From Bacillota bacterium (GTDB taxonomy: Bacteria > Bacillota > Sulfobacillia > Sulfobacillales > Sulfobacillaceae): a stretch of 45,688 bases of DNA. The DNA lies in assembly GCA_021792935.1 (NCBI GenBank), contig JAJYTS010000005.1, positions 1 through 45,688 of the forward strand. The letters are read 5' to 3'. A program made the translations under genes and the position numbers. The notes under the pieces were generated by a model, which did no database searches, was not told the origin of the DNA, and saw only the letters and a program-made list of their open reading frames with translations. Positions 37,053-45,688 of the stretch are shown in pieces; within the stretch, counting starts at the first letter, position 1, and every line of letters starts with the position of its first letter.

Positions 37053-39620
37053 TTACCGCGTCGGATCAAAAGGTTCGGCGAATGTATATTCTGTCGGCCT
37101 CTGCCCTATTCCTATCGCACCCAGGCTAATCACCAGACCGGCGACTGTCACGGCGAGCCCTTCAAAAAACAAAGGCGGTTGATACACTAGACGAATCAGA
37201 TCGTGGCCGGGTGGCAATTGATAGCTTTGCACCACCCCGTAGGGTTTTGCCGGTACTACTAAAACAGATCGGGAAGGTCGGCGGATATAGGCCTTCCAGC
37301 CGGGGGAATAGGTTTGGCTCACCACTAATCGCAGCGAAGCTTGCGCATGCACTTGAATTGCCGGGCTTTCTTGTGGCGGATAAAAAAACTGATTAACCCG
37401 CGAGGATGGGCTGCCAGCCAGAGGTTTGAGCCATCCCCAGCCCTTGGCGTTTTTGTTGTAAAATACTGCCTGTCCATTGAGTTCGCTACGGTAGCGCCAT
37501 TGGGGATAGCGAACGAATGGCGTAAGCGGACCGTTCAGACAATACCAAATTCTTTGGCGGGTCATTAACATGACTTCTCGGATCATTAGCCGAGTGCCAC
37601 TGGAATCTATCAATTGCAATGCGATTGCTTTGTTTCCACCAAATTGCGGCAACACGGTCTGCCTTTGGTCCCGGTGGATAATAATCTGGCGGGAGGCAAC
37701 CACTGCGTTTGTAGGGCCTATGATCTGCAAACGTACGCGTGATCTCCTGGCGGTGGGCTGTACCGCTAACCACACGGTGCGGATTCCCAGGGGACGGCCT
37801 AAGTACATCCAGCGCGACTGATGCGGTTTAAGCCTAACCGACGCATGTGACGGTTGCCGAAACCCTTTGCCCAGGCGATAGGCGAAATCGTCTGGCCGGG
37901 CCAACAGAAAACGTAGATTAAGCACATTGGCCAGGCGGCCGGATAGTGCGCGCGGCTTGTAAGCCAATTGGGCATGCGCCCCAGTTGCGGAAAAATACCG
38001 TTGCGAGACCAGAGAACCATATCCTTGGACGCTATATGCTCCGGACAATAGATTAAGGTCTGGTTGTCCCAAATGATTCAGGGTACCACCGTGAGCTAAA
38101 GACGGGTCGTAGATAGCAAACCGGCCGTTGCCGTGAAGTGGGCGTTCCCAGTGCCGCCAGGGCTGCACCGCTGCTTTTAACACCCTCATGGGGACCGGAT
38201 GTGTCCAATATTGTCCCGCCGCGTAGATGCTGAGATCGACGGCCACAAACGCCGCCCAGACTGACAGGTTGCGCATGCGATGCCCTAACACTAGAAGAAC
38301 GCCAGCTGCCAGCGCCAAAACCCCAGTTGTCCATACCGCTGGAGCTACGGATTGAGCCAGGTGCAGAGGAACAGCCCGACCAGCGATTAGTTGTTCTACA
38401 AGCTTAGGTTCCATGATATATGCGCAGGCGATACTCCCTGCCACGGCCAAGGGAATAGCCGCTAAACCCCGATGGCTGGCATGGTTAGAAATTTTATTCA
38501 GCCATAGCGCCGCTAAAATCGCTAGCCCCAGATCAACTTCCAGCAAGTTGCGGCTCTGGTCACGAAGCAGGCCATATCCGGGCACGTGATACATTAACAT
38601 GCCTAAGGGCGTATTTCCGCCCCAGGTCAAAAGAAGTCCCCACACGACGACAACATGCCAGACTCTGGCTTGGCGAAACGAACTTTCTTTACGCCAGCCG
38701 GGTAAGGTGGCAAAAAAAGCCATTAGCGGCAATAACCCCACGTAGCTGCTAACTTCCGGGAGGTTGGACGAACCAAAATATGATGCGGCTGTCATCCCAT
38801 AGCCGTAGCCGCCCAGTAAATAGGGCGCCACCATTAGGATAGACAGCGATGGCAGCATGGCAAAGGAGTTAAAGAAGGTGAACGATCCTCGAGCACGCTG
38901 TGAATGGGCGATAAACGCCAATCCTGGCACCCATTGTACTGCGCCAATCATGCCCGCGACTATGATTGCCAAGAATCCTGCCGCCAGCAGTCGGCGACGA
39001 TTGCGGGACCGCGGCAGAACGGACAAAAAATAAAACGCTGCCGGGAATATCCCATATACCGCACCCTCGGGATTACCCGATAAAAGAACCATTCCTCCGG
39101 TAAAGGCTAAGATCACGCTAGATCGACGAATCTCAAGGGGAGACTCGGCCTTAACCATACATTCAATACCGTAAAGAGCCCAAGGCACCCAAGCAAAAGC
39201 TTGCACCGTGGCGATATGCACCCACTGCGCGCCAAACGCGCCTCCAATTGTCCAGGTGACACTGCCCATAATGGCGGGCCCAATTTTACATTCCAGGGCG
39301 CGCAGAAAATAGTAAAGCCCTAAGACACCGACACAAAATGTGATACCCTCACCCGCCGACCAAGCTAATTCCGGTGGCATCCCCGCGAATAGGAGAGTCA
39401 AGGGATACATGGCGCCGGCGTTAAATCCCGCCAGCAAGGGCGTTCCCGACCATAGGTACGCATTCCATAAAGGGAAATGGCCTGAGTCGATAAGGTGGCC
39501 CACCAGGAGTCGCAGGGGAAAGTTCTGAATGAGATCGTCGCCCCAGATCCCGATTCGACCCACTGCCAAAGGCGCCAGGAAGCACGTCAATCCCACCGCG
39601 ATTAACCCGGGCACAACCAC
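37053..39620 (-). CDS. Large multi-TM YfhO-like membrane protein
   Basis: 855 aa with about 12 N-terminal TMs and a C-terminal extracytoplasmic domain ending in SYQLPPGHDLIRLVYQPPLFFEGLAVTVAGLVISL, typical of YfhO family. Confidence 0.82.
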   Translation of the reverse strand: MVVPGLIAVGLTCFLAPLAVGRIGIWGDDLIQNFPLRLLVGHLIDSGHFPLWNAYLWSGTPLLAGFNAGAMYPLTLLFAGMPPELAWSAGEGITFCVGVLGLYYFLRALECKIGPAIMGSVTWTIGGAFGAQWVHIATVQAFAWVPWALYGIECMVKAESPLEIRRSSVILAFTGGMVLLSGNPEGAVYGIFPAAFYFLSVLPRSRNRRRLLAAGFLAIIVAGMIGAVQWVPGLAFIAHSQRARGSFTFFNSFAMLPSLSILMVAPYLLGGYGYGMTAASYFGSSNLPEVSSYVGLLPLMAFFATLPGWRKESSFRQARVWHVVVVWGLLLTWGGNTPLGMLMYHVPGYGLLRDQSRNLLEVDLGLAILAALWLNKISNHASHRGLAAIPLAVAGSIACAYIMEPKLVEQLIAGRAVPLHLAQSVAPAVWTTGVLALAAGVLLVLGHRMRNLSVWAAFVAVDLSIYAAGQYWTHPVPMRVLKAAVQPWRHWERPLHGNGRFAIYDPSLAHGGTLNHLGQPDLNLLSGAYSVQGYGSLVSQRYFSATGAHAQLAYKPRALSGRLANVLNLRFLLARPDDFAYRLGKGFRQPSHASVRLKPHQSRWMYLGRPLGIRTVWLAVQPTARRSRVRLQIIGPTNAVVASRQIIIHRDQRQTVLPQFGGNKAIALQLIDSSGTRLMIREVMLMTRQRIWYCLNGPLTPFVRYPQWRYRSELNGQAVFYNKNAKGWGWLKPLAGSPSSRVNQFFYPPQESPAIQVHAQASLRLVVSQTYSPGWKAYIRRPSRSVLVVPAKPYGVVQSYQLPPGHDLIRLVYQPPLFFEGLAVTVAGLVISLGAIGIGQRPTEYTFAEPFDPTR

Positions 39621-39666
39621 ACTATCGCGATATCTCTTGAACGTGCGTCGCGGATTGCGGATATGA

Positions 39667-40650
39667 TTACCCTCCTCTCAGCCAAGTTCCGACGATGACT
39701 CGCGCATAATGCCATCCGTACACAAGGGATCGCCCTTTTTTGGAGGTGCCGGCCTGACGGCGCAGCATTGTGATGGGACGCTCAACCACCCTATACCCTT
39801 TAAGAATGGATCCTATGAGAAGCTCTGAGGCGTGGTACTGGTCTTCTAAAAGCGTTAAGTGGTCAAGTATGTCAGTGCGGATGGCTCGAAAACCGTTGGA
39901 TGAGTCGGTAATAGAATGTCGGGTCAGCAACCGAATAACCCATCCAAACAGAAACATTCCCATGATGCGCAAGCGGCTTTCCAGTTCGTACGTTCCCAGT
40001 CTGCGCGATCCTTGCGTAAAATCAGCCTCGCCGTCCAGCAACGGTCGCAAAAGGATCTCCATTTCGCTGGGGATGTACTGTCCATCCGCGTCTAAAGTTA
40101 CTACGTACCGGGATCTGTGCCGCAAGGCCAAATGGTACCCGAGGCGCAGCGCCGCTCCTTGCCCGCGCTGCAGCGGAGAATGACACACATAAGCTTGCCT
40201 TTGAGTCGCTACAATAGGCGTGTCATCGTCGCTGCCGTCGCTGATAACAAGAGTGTGAACCGGCAATCCGCACACCGTGCTGGGGATGGCATTGAGAGTT
40301 TGCCGCAAGGTGGCCGCCTCATTGTAAGCGGGAATGATTACGGTTACCCCGTTTAAGTCTGGGTGGCTGTAGCTTTGGTTGAAGCGTTCTAAGGCTAGCC
40401 AGTCGGACAATACATTGAGCCTTCGCCATAAGGCGCGGGACCGTTTAATGTGATTTTGGAGCAGGCCAATACTCGCCCCGAGATAGAACACCCATATCAA
40501 TTTGGTGTCCAGCATGGCGAAAAGCAGGCGGGCCATTACAGCAAGAATTATGACCAGGAAGACAGCCATAACCCCAATAAGTAGCTTGCGGCCACTCCAT
40601 CGGCGGGTCGGCAAGGCTGTGGATGAGGTCGGGAACTGGTCACTTCTCAT
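39667..40650 (-). CDS. Family 2 glycosyltransferase (polyprenyl-phosphate sugar transferase-like)
   Basis: GVTVIIPAYNEAATLRQTLNAIP; TLVISDGSDDDTP; GQGAALRLGYHLA; YVVTLDADGQYIPSEMEILL. Confidence 0.95.
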   Translation of the reverse strand: MRSDQFPTSSTALPTRRWSGRKLLIGVMAVFLVIILAVMARLLFAMLDTKLIWVFYLGASIGLLQNHIKRSRALWRRLNVLSDWLALERFNQSYSHPDLNGVTVIIPAYNEAATLRQTLNAIPSTVCGLPVHTLVISDGSDDDTPIVATQRQAYVCHSPLQRGQGAALRLGYHLALRHRSRYVVTLDADGQYIPSEMEILLRPLLDGEADFTQGSRRLGTYELESRLRIMGMFLFGWVIRLLTRHSITDSSNGFRAIRTDILDHLTLLEDQYHASELLIGSILKGYRVVERPITMLRRQAGTSKKGRSLVYGWHYARVIVGTWLRGG

Positions 40651-40659
40651 AAACGGGTT

Positions 40660-41643
40660 TCACTCTTTCTGTCCATTCATTTGACGTCCATCAGGCAAGG
40701 TGGCTCGGCCATGCAGAAAGGGTTGGACCATTGGCCAAAACCCTACCAGTGTGAGCAAAAAAAGATTGCCCACATGAAAGGTAAGGGCAGCCAAGGCGGC
40801 ATGCGCCGCGCTGGCGCCTTCCGCTTTGAGAGATAACATCCACCAGGCCTCCGACGTGCCAAAACCTGCCAGCGTAGGAAGCGGAAGAACCATAAACAGC
40901 GAATACATGAGCATGGCACCAAAGACTTGATTAAATCCCAGGTCGAGTTTGAGCGATTGAGCTAATTGCCAATAAATCAGGGCGTTAAAGAGCTTCCACA
41001 TCAAGGTAAAAATTGCGACACGAATAAGTACTTGCCAAGAGCAGCGCCGCACTATCGCCAAAACTTCCGCCAAACTCTTTTGTATCCGCTCGTAAGCAGG
41101 CATAGCCCATTGGGCCACCCGTTTTGACAAGGGTTTATGGAGCACCCAAATGACACTTGTTAGGAAAGCACTACTTCCCAGCACGATCACGGCTATTTGT
41201 GCTACATCTGGAGAAACTCGCAAGAATGCGGGGATCCAGACCGCCACAAGAATAACGCTAACAACTACATCCGCCAATCTAGCCATTAACACCGTAGCCA
41301 ATCCCTGCATAGAAGTAACTCCGTATGGCTTTAGATATATAGGCAAGGTGAGTTCTCCAATTCCACCCGGCACCAGCAGACATGCAAGCGAATAGCCGGC
41401 GGTGGGTTTCCATAGCGACAGCGCGCTGCGCCCTAATATTGCCGCGAACCGTGCTGCCCGGATTCCAATGGCCATGGATATCAGCACCATCAACTGGCCA
41501 ACAGTCATAATTGATATGTCCCGCCATTTTTGTATAACCGATGCAATCGGCACAATACGCGAGAAGATTAACGCGACCAGGATGAATCCACCGACAATAG
41601 AAATCCATCGCCAAGCTTCTTTTGCCCCGACCCGGTTCGACAG
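40660..41643 (-). CDS. LPG-synthase-TM / UPF0104-type membrane protein (start uncertain, probably CTG at 41643)
   Basis: Multi-TM; APALAGF-like PLPTLAGFGTSEAWWML and PGGIGELTLP motifs. Frame upstream of the annotated GTG (41553) stays open and encodes a first TM (WRWISIVGGFILVALIFSRIV). Confidence 0.8.
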   Translation of the reverse strand: MSNRVGAKEAWRWISIVGGFILVALIFSRIVPIASVIQKWRDISIMTVGQLMVLISMAIGIRAARFAAILGRSALSLWKPTAGYSLACLLVPGGIGELTLPIYLKPYGVTSMQGLATVLMARLADVVVSVILVAVWIPAFLRVSPDVAQIAVIVLGSSAFLTSVIWVLHKPLSKRVAQWAMPAYERIQKSLAEVLAIVRRCSWQVLIRVAIFTLMWKLFNALIYWQLAQSLKLDLGFNQVFGAMLMYSLFMVLPLPTLAGFGTSEAWWMLSLKAEGASAAHAALAALTFHVGNLFLLTLVGFWPMVQPFLHGRATLPDGRQMNGQKE

Positions 41644-42029
41644 TCATCCCTCCCATCTTTTCCCGGGTAGCGTGTCCACAAGCACACCAACAACACTTGA
41701 ATATTTTGGCTTTAACAACAATTAATGACTGCTATAACCGTCCTCGTTGAGTATCGCCAAGCGCTTATCTAGATTGTAGACAGCTTTGCTCGCTTGGATA
41801 ATATGCTGAGGGACTATCACCTGCCCTGGGCAAGACAACTGGCGTTGTCGCGGGATTGGATTTGTAGATGAGTCCCGAACCAATGAGAACTGCTTGTGGC
41901 ATTTGCGTAAAAACGCAGTAATGATTCTCCAATACAACTTTCGTTGGATTGCACCTGGAATATTTCACTTCATTTCCACCGCCCTCTTTGGGGCAATTTG
42001 TGGGCTTAATGTGTCCTCGTGCTTGTATG

Positions 42030-43163
42030 CTAACGATGGTTATAGTGTTTATGTTCGAGCGTTTGTACGCTTATGGGGATGTCCGTTTCATCTGGGGTAA
42101 GAGCTCCATGCGCGGCACTCATAATGGGGGTGTCGCGGGCTGGGTCTTGTTCAAACTGATAGAGGGGGTGGGCCAGCGCCAAGGTGTTGAGAACGCGCTG
42201 ACGCCAGGCGGGGCGAGCGGGGGCTCCTCCATACCACCCTTTTTCCCAGATTTCTTCTTGTGCGTAGACGGTGGCAATGTCTTTCAAGCGGTCTTTTACA
42301 TCACCAAGGGAAAGCGCGGTGGTTAGAGCCCGGCGCTCTCCCGCCCAAGCCTTGTTCCAGATATCGGCCATGTACGGCTCAGACTTTGCGATAACGTGGG
42401 TGGGGCTTAAAGCCATCATCCCATGATCGGCAGAAACGATAATGGTGACTTTAAATGGAAATTGCCATTGGCTGACGGCGTATCCGTAAGCGGCATCAAG
42501 TTGGGTAATGGCCGCCTCGGTTCGTGGGGATGTCAAACCGGTGCGATGGGCGGCAGCATCAATATATGGCCAGTACACCCATACAAAACGACATCCCGCG
42601 CTTATCGATTCTCGCACGCGGTTGACCGCTTCCAGGGGAGACTTGACGGGATAAGGAACATAGGTAGCGCCTGAATATAGCCATTGGCTTAAGGAACTTG
42701 TTTGATATGGCGCGGGGCTTACCACCGCCGACGCGATGCCGTGGCTGGCTAGGCGGGTAAAGATAGTAGGCATGGGTGGATAGAGAATGTCGGGGGGAGC
42801 CTCCTGGCCAGTTTCGTCGCGGCCGGTCAACATATTAACGCTACGGCCAATTTCTGGAAGGTATATCCAAAACCCCAATGCCCCATGAATAGCCGGTGGC
42901 GCGGCAAATGCGTAACTGGCCAACCCTGCCGCGGTAGTGGTGGGAAAGATGCTGTGTCCAGGAAAAATGGTCGGATCTTGCTTGGAAATTTCGGGCATAA
43001 GCCCACGGTTGCTATAGTCGTGCCAAAGGTTTAGACCGAATCCGTCCGCAATCCACAATATGACGGCTTGGCTGTCGTCCGGTATAAAAGTTGGGCGCTC
43101 GTGGTCCGCCCCGAAATGTTGCAATATGGCGCGGCTGATATCAACTTGCGTGAATGAATGCAT
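42030..43163 (-). CDS. Alkaline phosphatase-superfamily protein (type I phosphodiesterase/nucleotide pyrophosphatase)
   Basis: QAVILWIADGFGLNLW; FPTTTAAGLASYAFA nucleophile region; FKVTIIVSADHGMM. ATG at 43163. Confidence 0.9.
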   Translation of the reverse strand: MHSFTQVDISRAILQHFGADHERPTFIPDDSQAVILWIADGFGLNLWHDYSNRGLMPEISKQDPTIFPGHSIFPTTTAAGLASYAFAAPPAIHGALGFWIYLPEIGRSVNMLTGRDETGQEAPPDILYPPMPTIFTRLASHGIASAVVSPAPYQTSSLSQWLYSGATYVPYPVKSPLEAVNRVRESISAGCRFVWVYWPYIDAAAHRTGLTSPRTEAAITQLDAAYGYAVSQWQFPFKVTIIVSADHGMMALSPTHVIAKSEPYMADIWNKAWAGERRALTTALSLGDVKDRLKDIATVYAQEEIWEKGWYGGAPARPAWRQRVLNTLALAHPLYQFEQDPARDTPIMSAAHGALTPDETDIPISVQTLEHKHYNHR

Positions 43164-43369
43164 GTGGAGTCCTCCTAAAGAGTGCGTCATATCAATTGAA
43201 TCGTTCCGATTTTAATTTTGCCGCCTACGGTGAATGTCTAGGGATATGGGCTGGCTGAATAGTCCAGCCTTCTTTTACTCGGGACGTAAGCGGATGGCTC
43301 ACTAATTTCATTAAGAAAAGTGTATCAGAACCGACCTTGTTCTTCCGAAAATATCCATGGTGCAAACGC

Positions 43370-43398
43370 TTGTTTTTTGGGTGAGGTCAGGGTAGACT
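43370..43398 (+). promoter_or_regulatory. Sigma-A-type promoter of mutagenesis cassette
   Basis: TTGTTT - 17 nt - TAGACT immediately upstream of the LexA box. Confidence 0.6.
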
Positions 43399-43405
43399 AA
43401 CAGAA

Positions 43406-43419
43406 CGAACAAATGTTCG
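43406..43419 (+). promoter_or_regulatory. LexA (SOS) box
   Basis: CGAACAAATGTTCG, exact match to the Gram-positive LexA consensus CGAACRNRYGTTYG; 30 nt before the imuB-like ATG. Confidence 0.88.
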
Positions 43420-43448
43420 CCAACCATGAAAGGCAGGCATAAGCACTG

Positions 43449-44540
43449 ATGGCTATTATCTATTGGAAGCTGGGGCATCTCACCACGGAAGGATTTCAGC
43501 GACCCTTAGATGCGTTTTTAGTATTTCGCGACGGCCTGGTTTTTGATGTTGACAGCCGCGGATGGGATCTTGGCATTCGGCCCGGCAACGGGCTGGCTGA
43601 AATGAAATGGAAGTATCCGGGAGCGATTTGGGTTCCCTGGCAGGCTAGCTATTATCATAAATTAACCATTTCTTTGCAAGAATGGCTACGCCATCACGCT
43701 GCCGCCTATGAACAGGCCGATCCCCGCGAAGGTTGGTGGGAGTGGCCGCGCCTAACCGAGTCAGAGTGGCGCAAGTTAATTGATCAAATTGTTCCCCGCT
43801 GGGCACAGCGGATAGATGCGGGAGTGGCCTCGCATCCCTGGCTGGCTCATTGGATTGCCGAAAACGGCGCTCAATTGCAGTTGCCTTATTGGTCCTCTTC
43901 TTTTTGGAGAACATACATTCTAAATCCTAAAAAAGAAAATGAATTTTGGCCGCGTCTGCCTCTGCGATTCGTGGAGGGGATTCCCGCGAAGACTCGCCAG
44001 CAGTGGCGCAAACGGCGGTGGGAACAGGTGGGGGATGTTCCCGGGCTTTTAGATCGGATACGTTCACATAATCTTTTGGGGTCATCGGTTCATCTCAAGG
44101 AAAAACTCTTAATTCGGCGATTTGACGAGCTAATAGGCGGAGGCGTGGGGGAGATTTTAGGTGATATGGCCGGTGAGTTGGCGGATATTTGCCGAATAGA
44201 GAGGCAGGGCATTCGTTTTTTGCGGCTCACATGGCTTCGGGGTGTCGGAATGGAGCGGAGAGAGCGGGAATGGCCGGTTGTGGCCGGAGACGGAAAATCT
44301 GTTAGAGCCCGCGTGTTGTCGCTTTTAAATCATCCCCCCTTGAATCCGTTTGACGAAGTGCGTTTAGAGGCGCGTTTGGAGCCGGTTGTGCCGGCCCAGA
44401 TATCTTGGTGGGATCAGGCTCAAGCGCGTCCCCGGCAAGTAATTGATATGGCTAACTTGATGCGGTTCGCTCCCGACCGCCGGGAATTGCTGCTGCGGCA
44501 TTGGGACTTGTGGCGAATGGCCGGAGGCGATCATGAGTGA
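43449..44540 (+). CDS. imuB: ImuB-like inactive Y-family DNA polymerase homologue
   Basis: VFDVDSRGWDLGIRPGNGLAEMKWKYPGAIWVPWQASYYHKLTISLQEWLRHHAAAYEQ resembles the Y-pol palm; IPAKTRQQWRKRRWEQVGDVPGLLDRI resembles the HhH/thumb. The N-terminal catalytic D is not evident. Operonic with a DnaE2-like gene. Confidence 0.7.
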   Translation: MAIIYWKLGHLTTEGFQRPLDAFLVFRDGLVFDVDSRGWDLGIRPGNGLAEMKWKYPGAIWVPWQASYYHKLTISLQEWLRHHAAAYEQADPREGWWEWPRLTESEWRKLIDQIVPRWAQRIDAGVASHPWLAHWIAENGAQLQLPYWSSSFWRTYILNPKKENEFWPRLPLRFVEGIPAKTRQQWRKRRWEQVGDVPGLLDRIRSHNLLGSSVHLKEKLLIRRFDELIGGGVGEILGDMAGELADICRIERQGIRFLRLTWLRGVGMERREREWPVVAGDGKSVRARVLSLLNHPPLNPFDEVRLEARLEPVVPAQISWWDQAQARPRQVIDMANLMRFAPDRRELLLRHWDLWRMAGGDHE

Positions 44541-44770
44541 AGCTTTTGGAAGCGGTTTGGGTAAAAAATCGGGTCCCACAGAAGTTTATCTGGCAAAAAC
44601 AGTTGGTGGTTATTCGACGCATTCTCGACTATTGGAGAGATATTGGGGAGTGGTGGCATAATGAGCCGGAATTGTGGTTTTGGAGAGTTCAAAGCGACCA
44701 GCAAGGCGTCTACGAATTGGCCTGGGATCCCTCAAAAAATCAGTGGTGGCTTTACTATATCTACGATTAA
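44537..44770 (+). CDS. DUF6504-like small protein
   Basis: IWQKQLVVIRRILDYWRDIGEWWHNEPELWFWRVQSDQQGVYELAWDPSKNQWWLYYIYD; resembles the DUF6504 module found with imuB/dnaE2; overlaps the imuB stop (GTGA). Confidence 0.75.
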   Translation: MKLLEAVWVKNRVPQKFIWQKQLVVIRRILDYWRDIGEWWHNEPELWFWRVQSDQQGVYELAWDPSKNQWWLYYIYD

Positions 44771-44780
44771 ACGGGGAATT

Positions 44781-44915
44781 GTGGTGCCTTTTCCCAGAGA
44801 GCGGATAGTTCAAAATTGGGAGGTGTTGGAGTTGAGAAGCCGTCAATATCGACTGCGCCCCGGATCGTGGGCTGATCGTTTTTGGCGGTTGATTTCCATG
44901 CCGATGGATCAATGA
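44781..44915 (+). CDS. Putative 44-aa microprotein translationally coupled to dnaE2
   Basis: GTG start 44781: VVPFPRERIVQNWEVLELRSRQYRLRPGSWADRFWRLISMPMDQ*; its TGA overlaps the dnaE2 ATG (ATGA). Confidence 0.45.
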   Translation: MVPFPRERIVQNWEVLELRSRQYRLRPGSWADRFWRLISMPMDQ

Positions 44916-45688
44916 GTGGGGCGCATCTTCATGTCCATTCCGCCTTTTCCTTTTTAGACGGAGCTTCTATGCCGGAGACGCTGGTCAGGGCCGCTTCCGA
45001 ACGGGGGATTGACACCCTGGCATTGACGGACTGTCATCGTGTTTCCGGTATCGTTTCCTTTTTACAAGCCTGCCGCCGCTATGGAGTAAAAGGTATTGTG
45101 GGCAGCGAGGTACAGGTGGAGTCTTTGGGAAGTTTAGTGTTATTGGCACCAAATACGGCCGCCTATGAAGATTTGATCCGGTTATTGAGCGAAGCTCATT
45201 TGTGTCACCCTCGTCTTGAACCCCGCGTGACATGGGAGGGGCTGGGTCGATGGGGTTCTTCATTGATAGCTTTGACGGGTGATCGCAATGGTATTTTGGC
45301 ACGTTTGATCATTGGAAAGGATGGTGAGGCGTTAAATCTCGTTGAAGATCGCCTGGATAATATTTTTGGTGCCCGTCGAATTTTTGTAGAGGTGACCGCT
45401 AGCCTTCTTCCTGGTGATCGTCGATTGTTTCAGCATCTTCACCAAATAGCTCAGCGCCGAGGATGGGGAGTTGTGGCGACGGGGGCGGTTCATTATGCCT
45501 ATAAAGAGGATTTTGGCCTATTTGATTTAATGATTTGCATTCGTTCGGGGAAGCGGATTGACGAAGTGTTTCCTGGACGCCGGTTAAATGCGGAAAATTA
45601 TCTTAAGCCCTGGCATGACTTTGAAAAGCTGTTTCGGGACTGGCCTGATGTACTGCGGACCACGTTGTCGCTGGCGGAGCGGTTGGAG
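44912..45688 (+). CDS. dnaE2: Error-prone DNA polymerase III alpha subunit (DnaE2-like), N-terminal PHP domain, runs off window
   Basis: MSGAHLHVHSAFSFLDGASMPETLVRAASERGIDTLALTDCHRVSGIVSFLQACRRYGVKGIVGSEVQV...VVATGAVHYAYKEDFGLFDLMICIRSGKRIDE. Open to window end, so absent from the ORF track. Confidence 0.93.
   Translation, partial: MSGAHLHVHSAFSFLDGASMPETLVRAASERGIDTLALTDCHRVSGIVSFLQACRRYGVKGIVGSEVQVESLGSLVLLAPNTAAYEDLIRLLSEAHLCHPRLEPRVTWEGLGRWGSSLIALTGDRNGILARLIIGKDGEALNLVEDRLDNIFGARRIFVEVTASLLPGDRRLFQHLHQIAQRRGWGVVATGAVHYAYKEDFGLFDLMICIRSGKRIDEVFPGRRLNAENYLKPWHDFEKLFRDWPDVLRTTLSLAERLE

Noticed and set aside
1-45688. General UGA reassignment (UGA = Trp/Gly/Cys)
   Set aside because: Many genes with complete domains terminate at TGA, and the only internal TGAs in intact genes are at redox-active positions.
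1-45688. CRISPR arrays, rRNA, tRNA
   Set aside because: No regularly spaced direct repeats, rRNA-conserved segments or convincing cloverleafs seen by eye.

Overview
45.7 kb window, probably from an acidophilic Firmicute related to Sulfobacillus (taxonomy is inferred from gene content only). Most of it is ordinary metabolic sequence: paired CrcB fluoride channels, a complete form I aerobic CO dehydrogenase operon (coxMSL + XdhC/CoxI-YHS + coxG/D/E) with a two-component system beside it, a citR/citA-like pair, a leucine/acyl-CoA catabolic cluster, panB/panE, a lipid-linked sugar/YfhO membrane cluster, and at the right edge an ImuB-like / DUF6504-like / DnaE2-like mutagenesis cassette behind a perfect LexA box. 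The most notable signal is missed by the ORF track. Three small thioredoxin-fold genes each carry one in-frame TGA exactly at a catalytic redox position: a PDO/thioredoxin-like UPYC at the left edge, a glutaredoxin-like UPHC at 545-781, and a SelW-like CTRU on the minus strand at 21850-22086. TGA is a normal stop for many other genes here, so these are best read as selenoproteins. A candidate bacterial SECIS hairpin follows the first TGA with E. coli-like spacing (11 nt, then a 17-nt stem-loop with GGUUC). Other observations: a probable Illumina adapter remnant at bases 1-9, an AdaA gene with an internal deletion, decayed IS607-type sequence, an AUU start on a PstA-like c-di-AMP receptor, a hairpin-rich 500-nt leader before crcB, and an unidentified 220-aa ORF in the leucine cluster, where no biotin carboxylase is seen.
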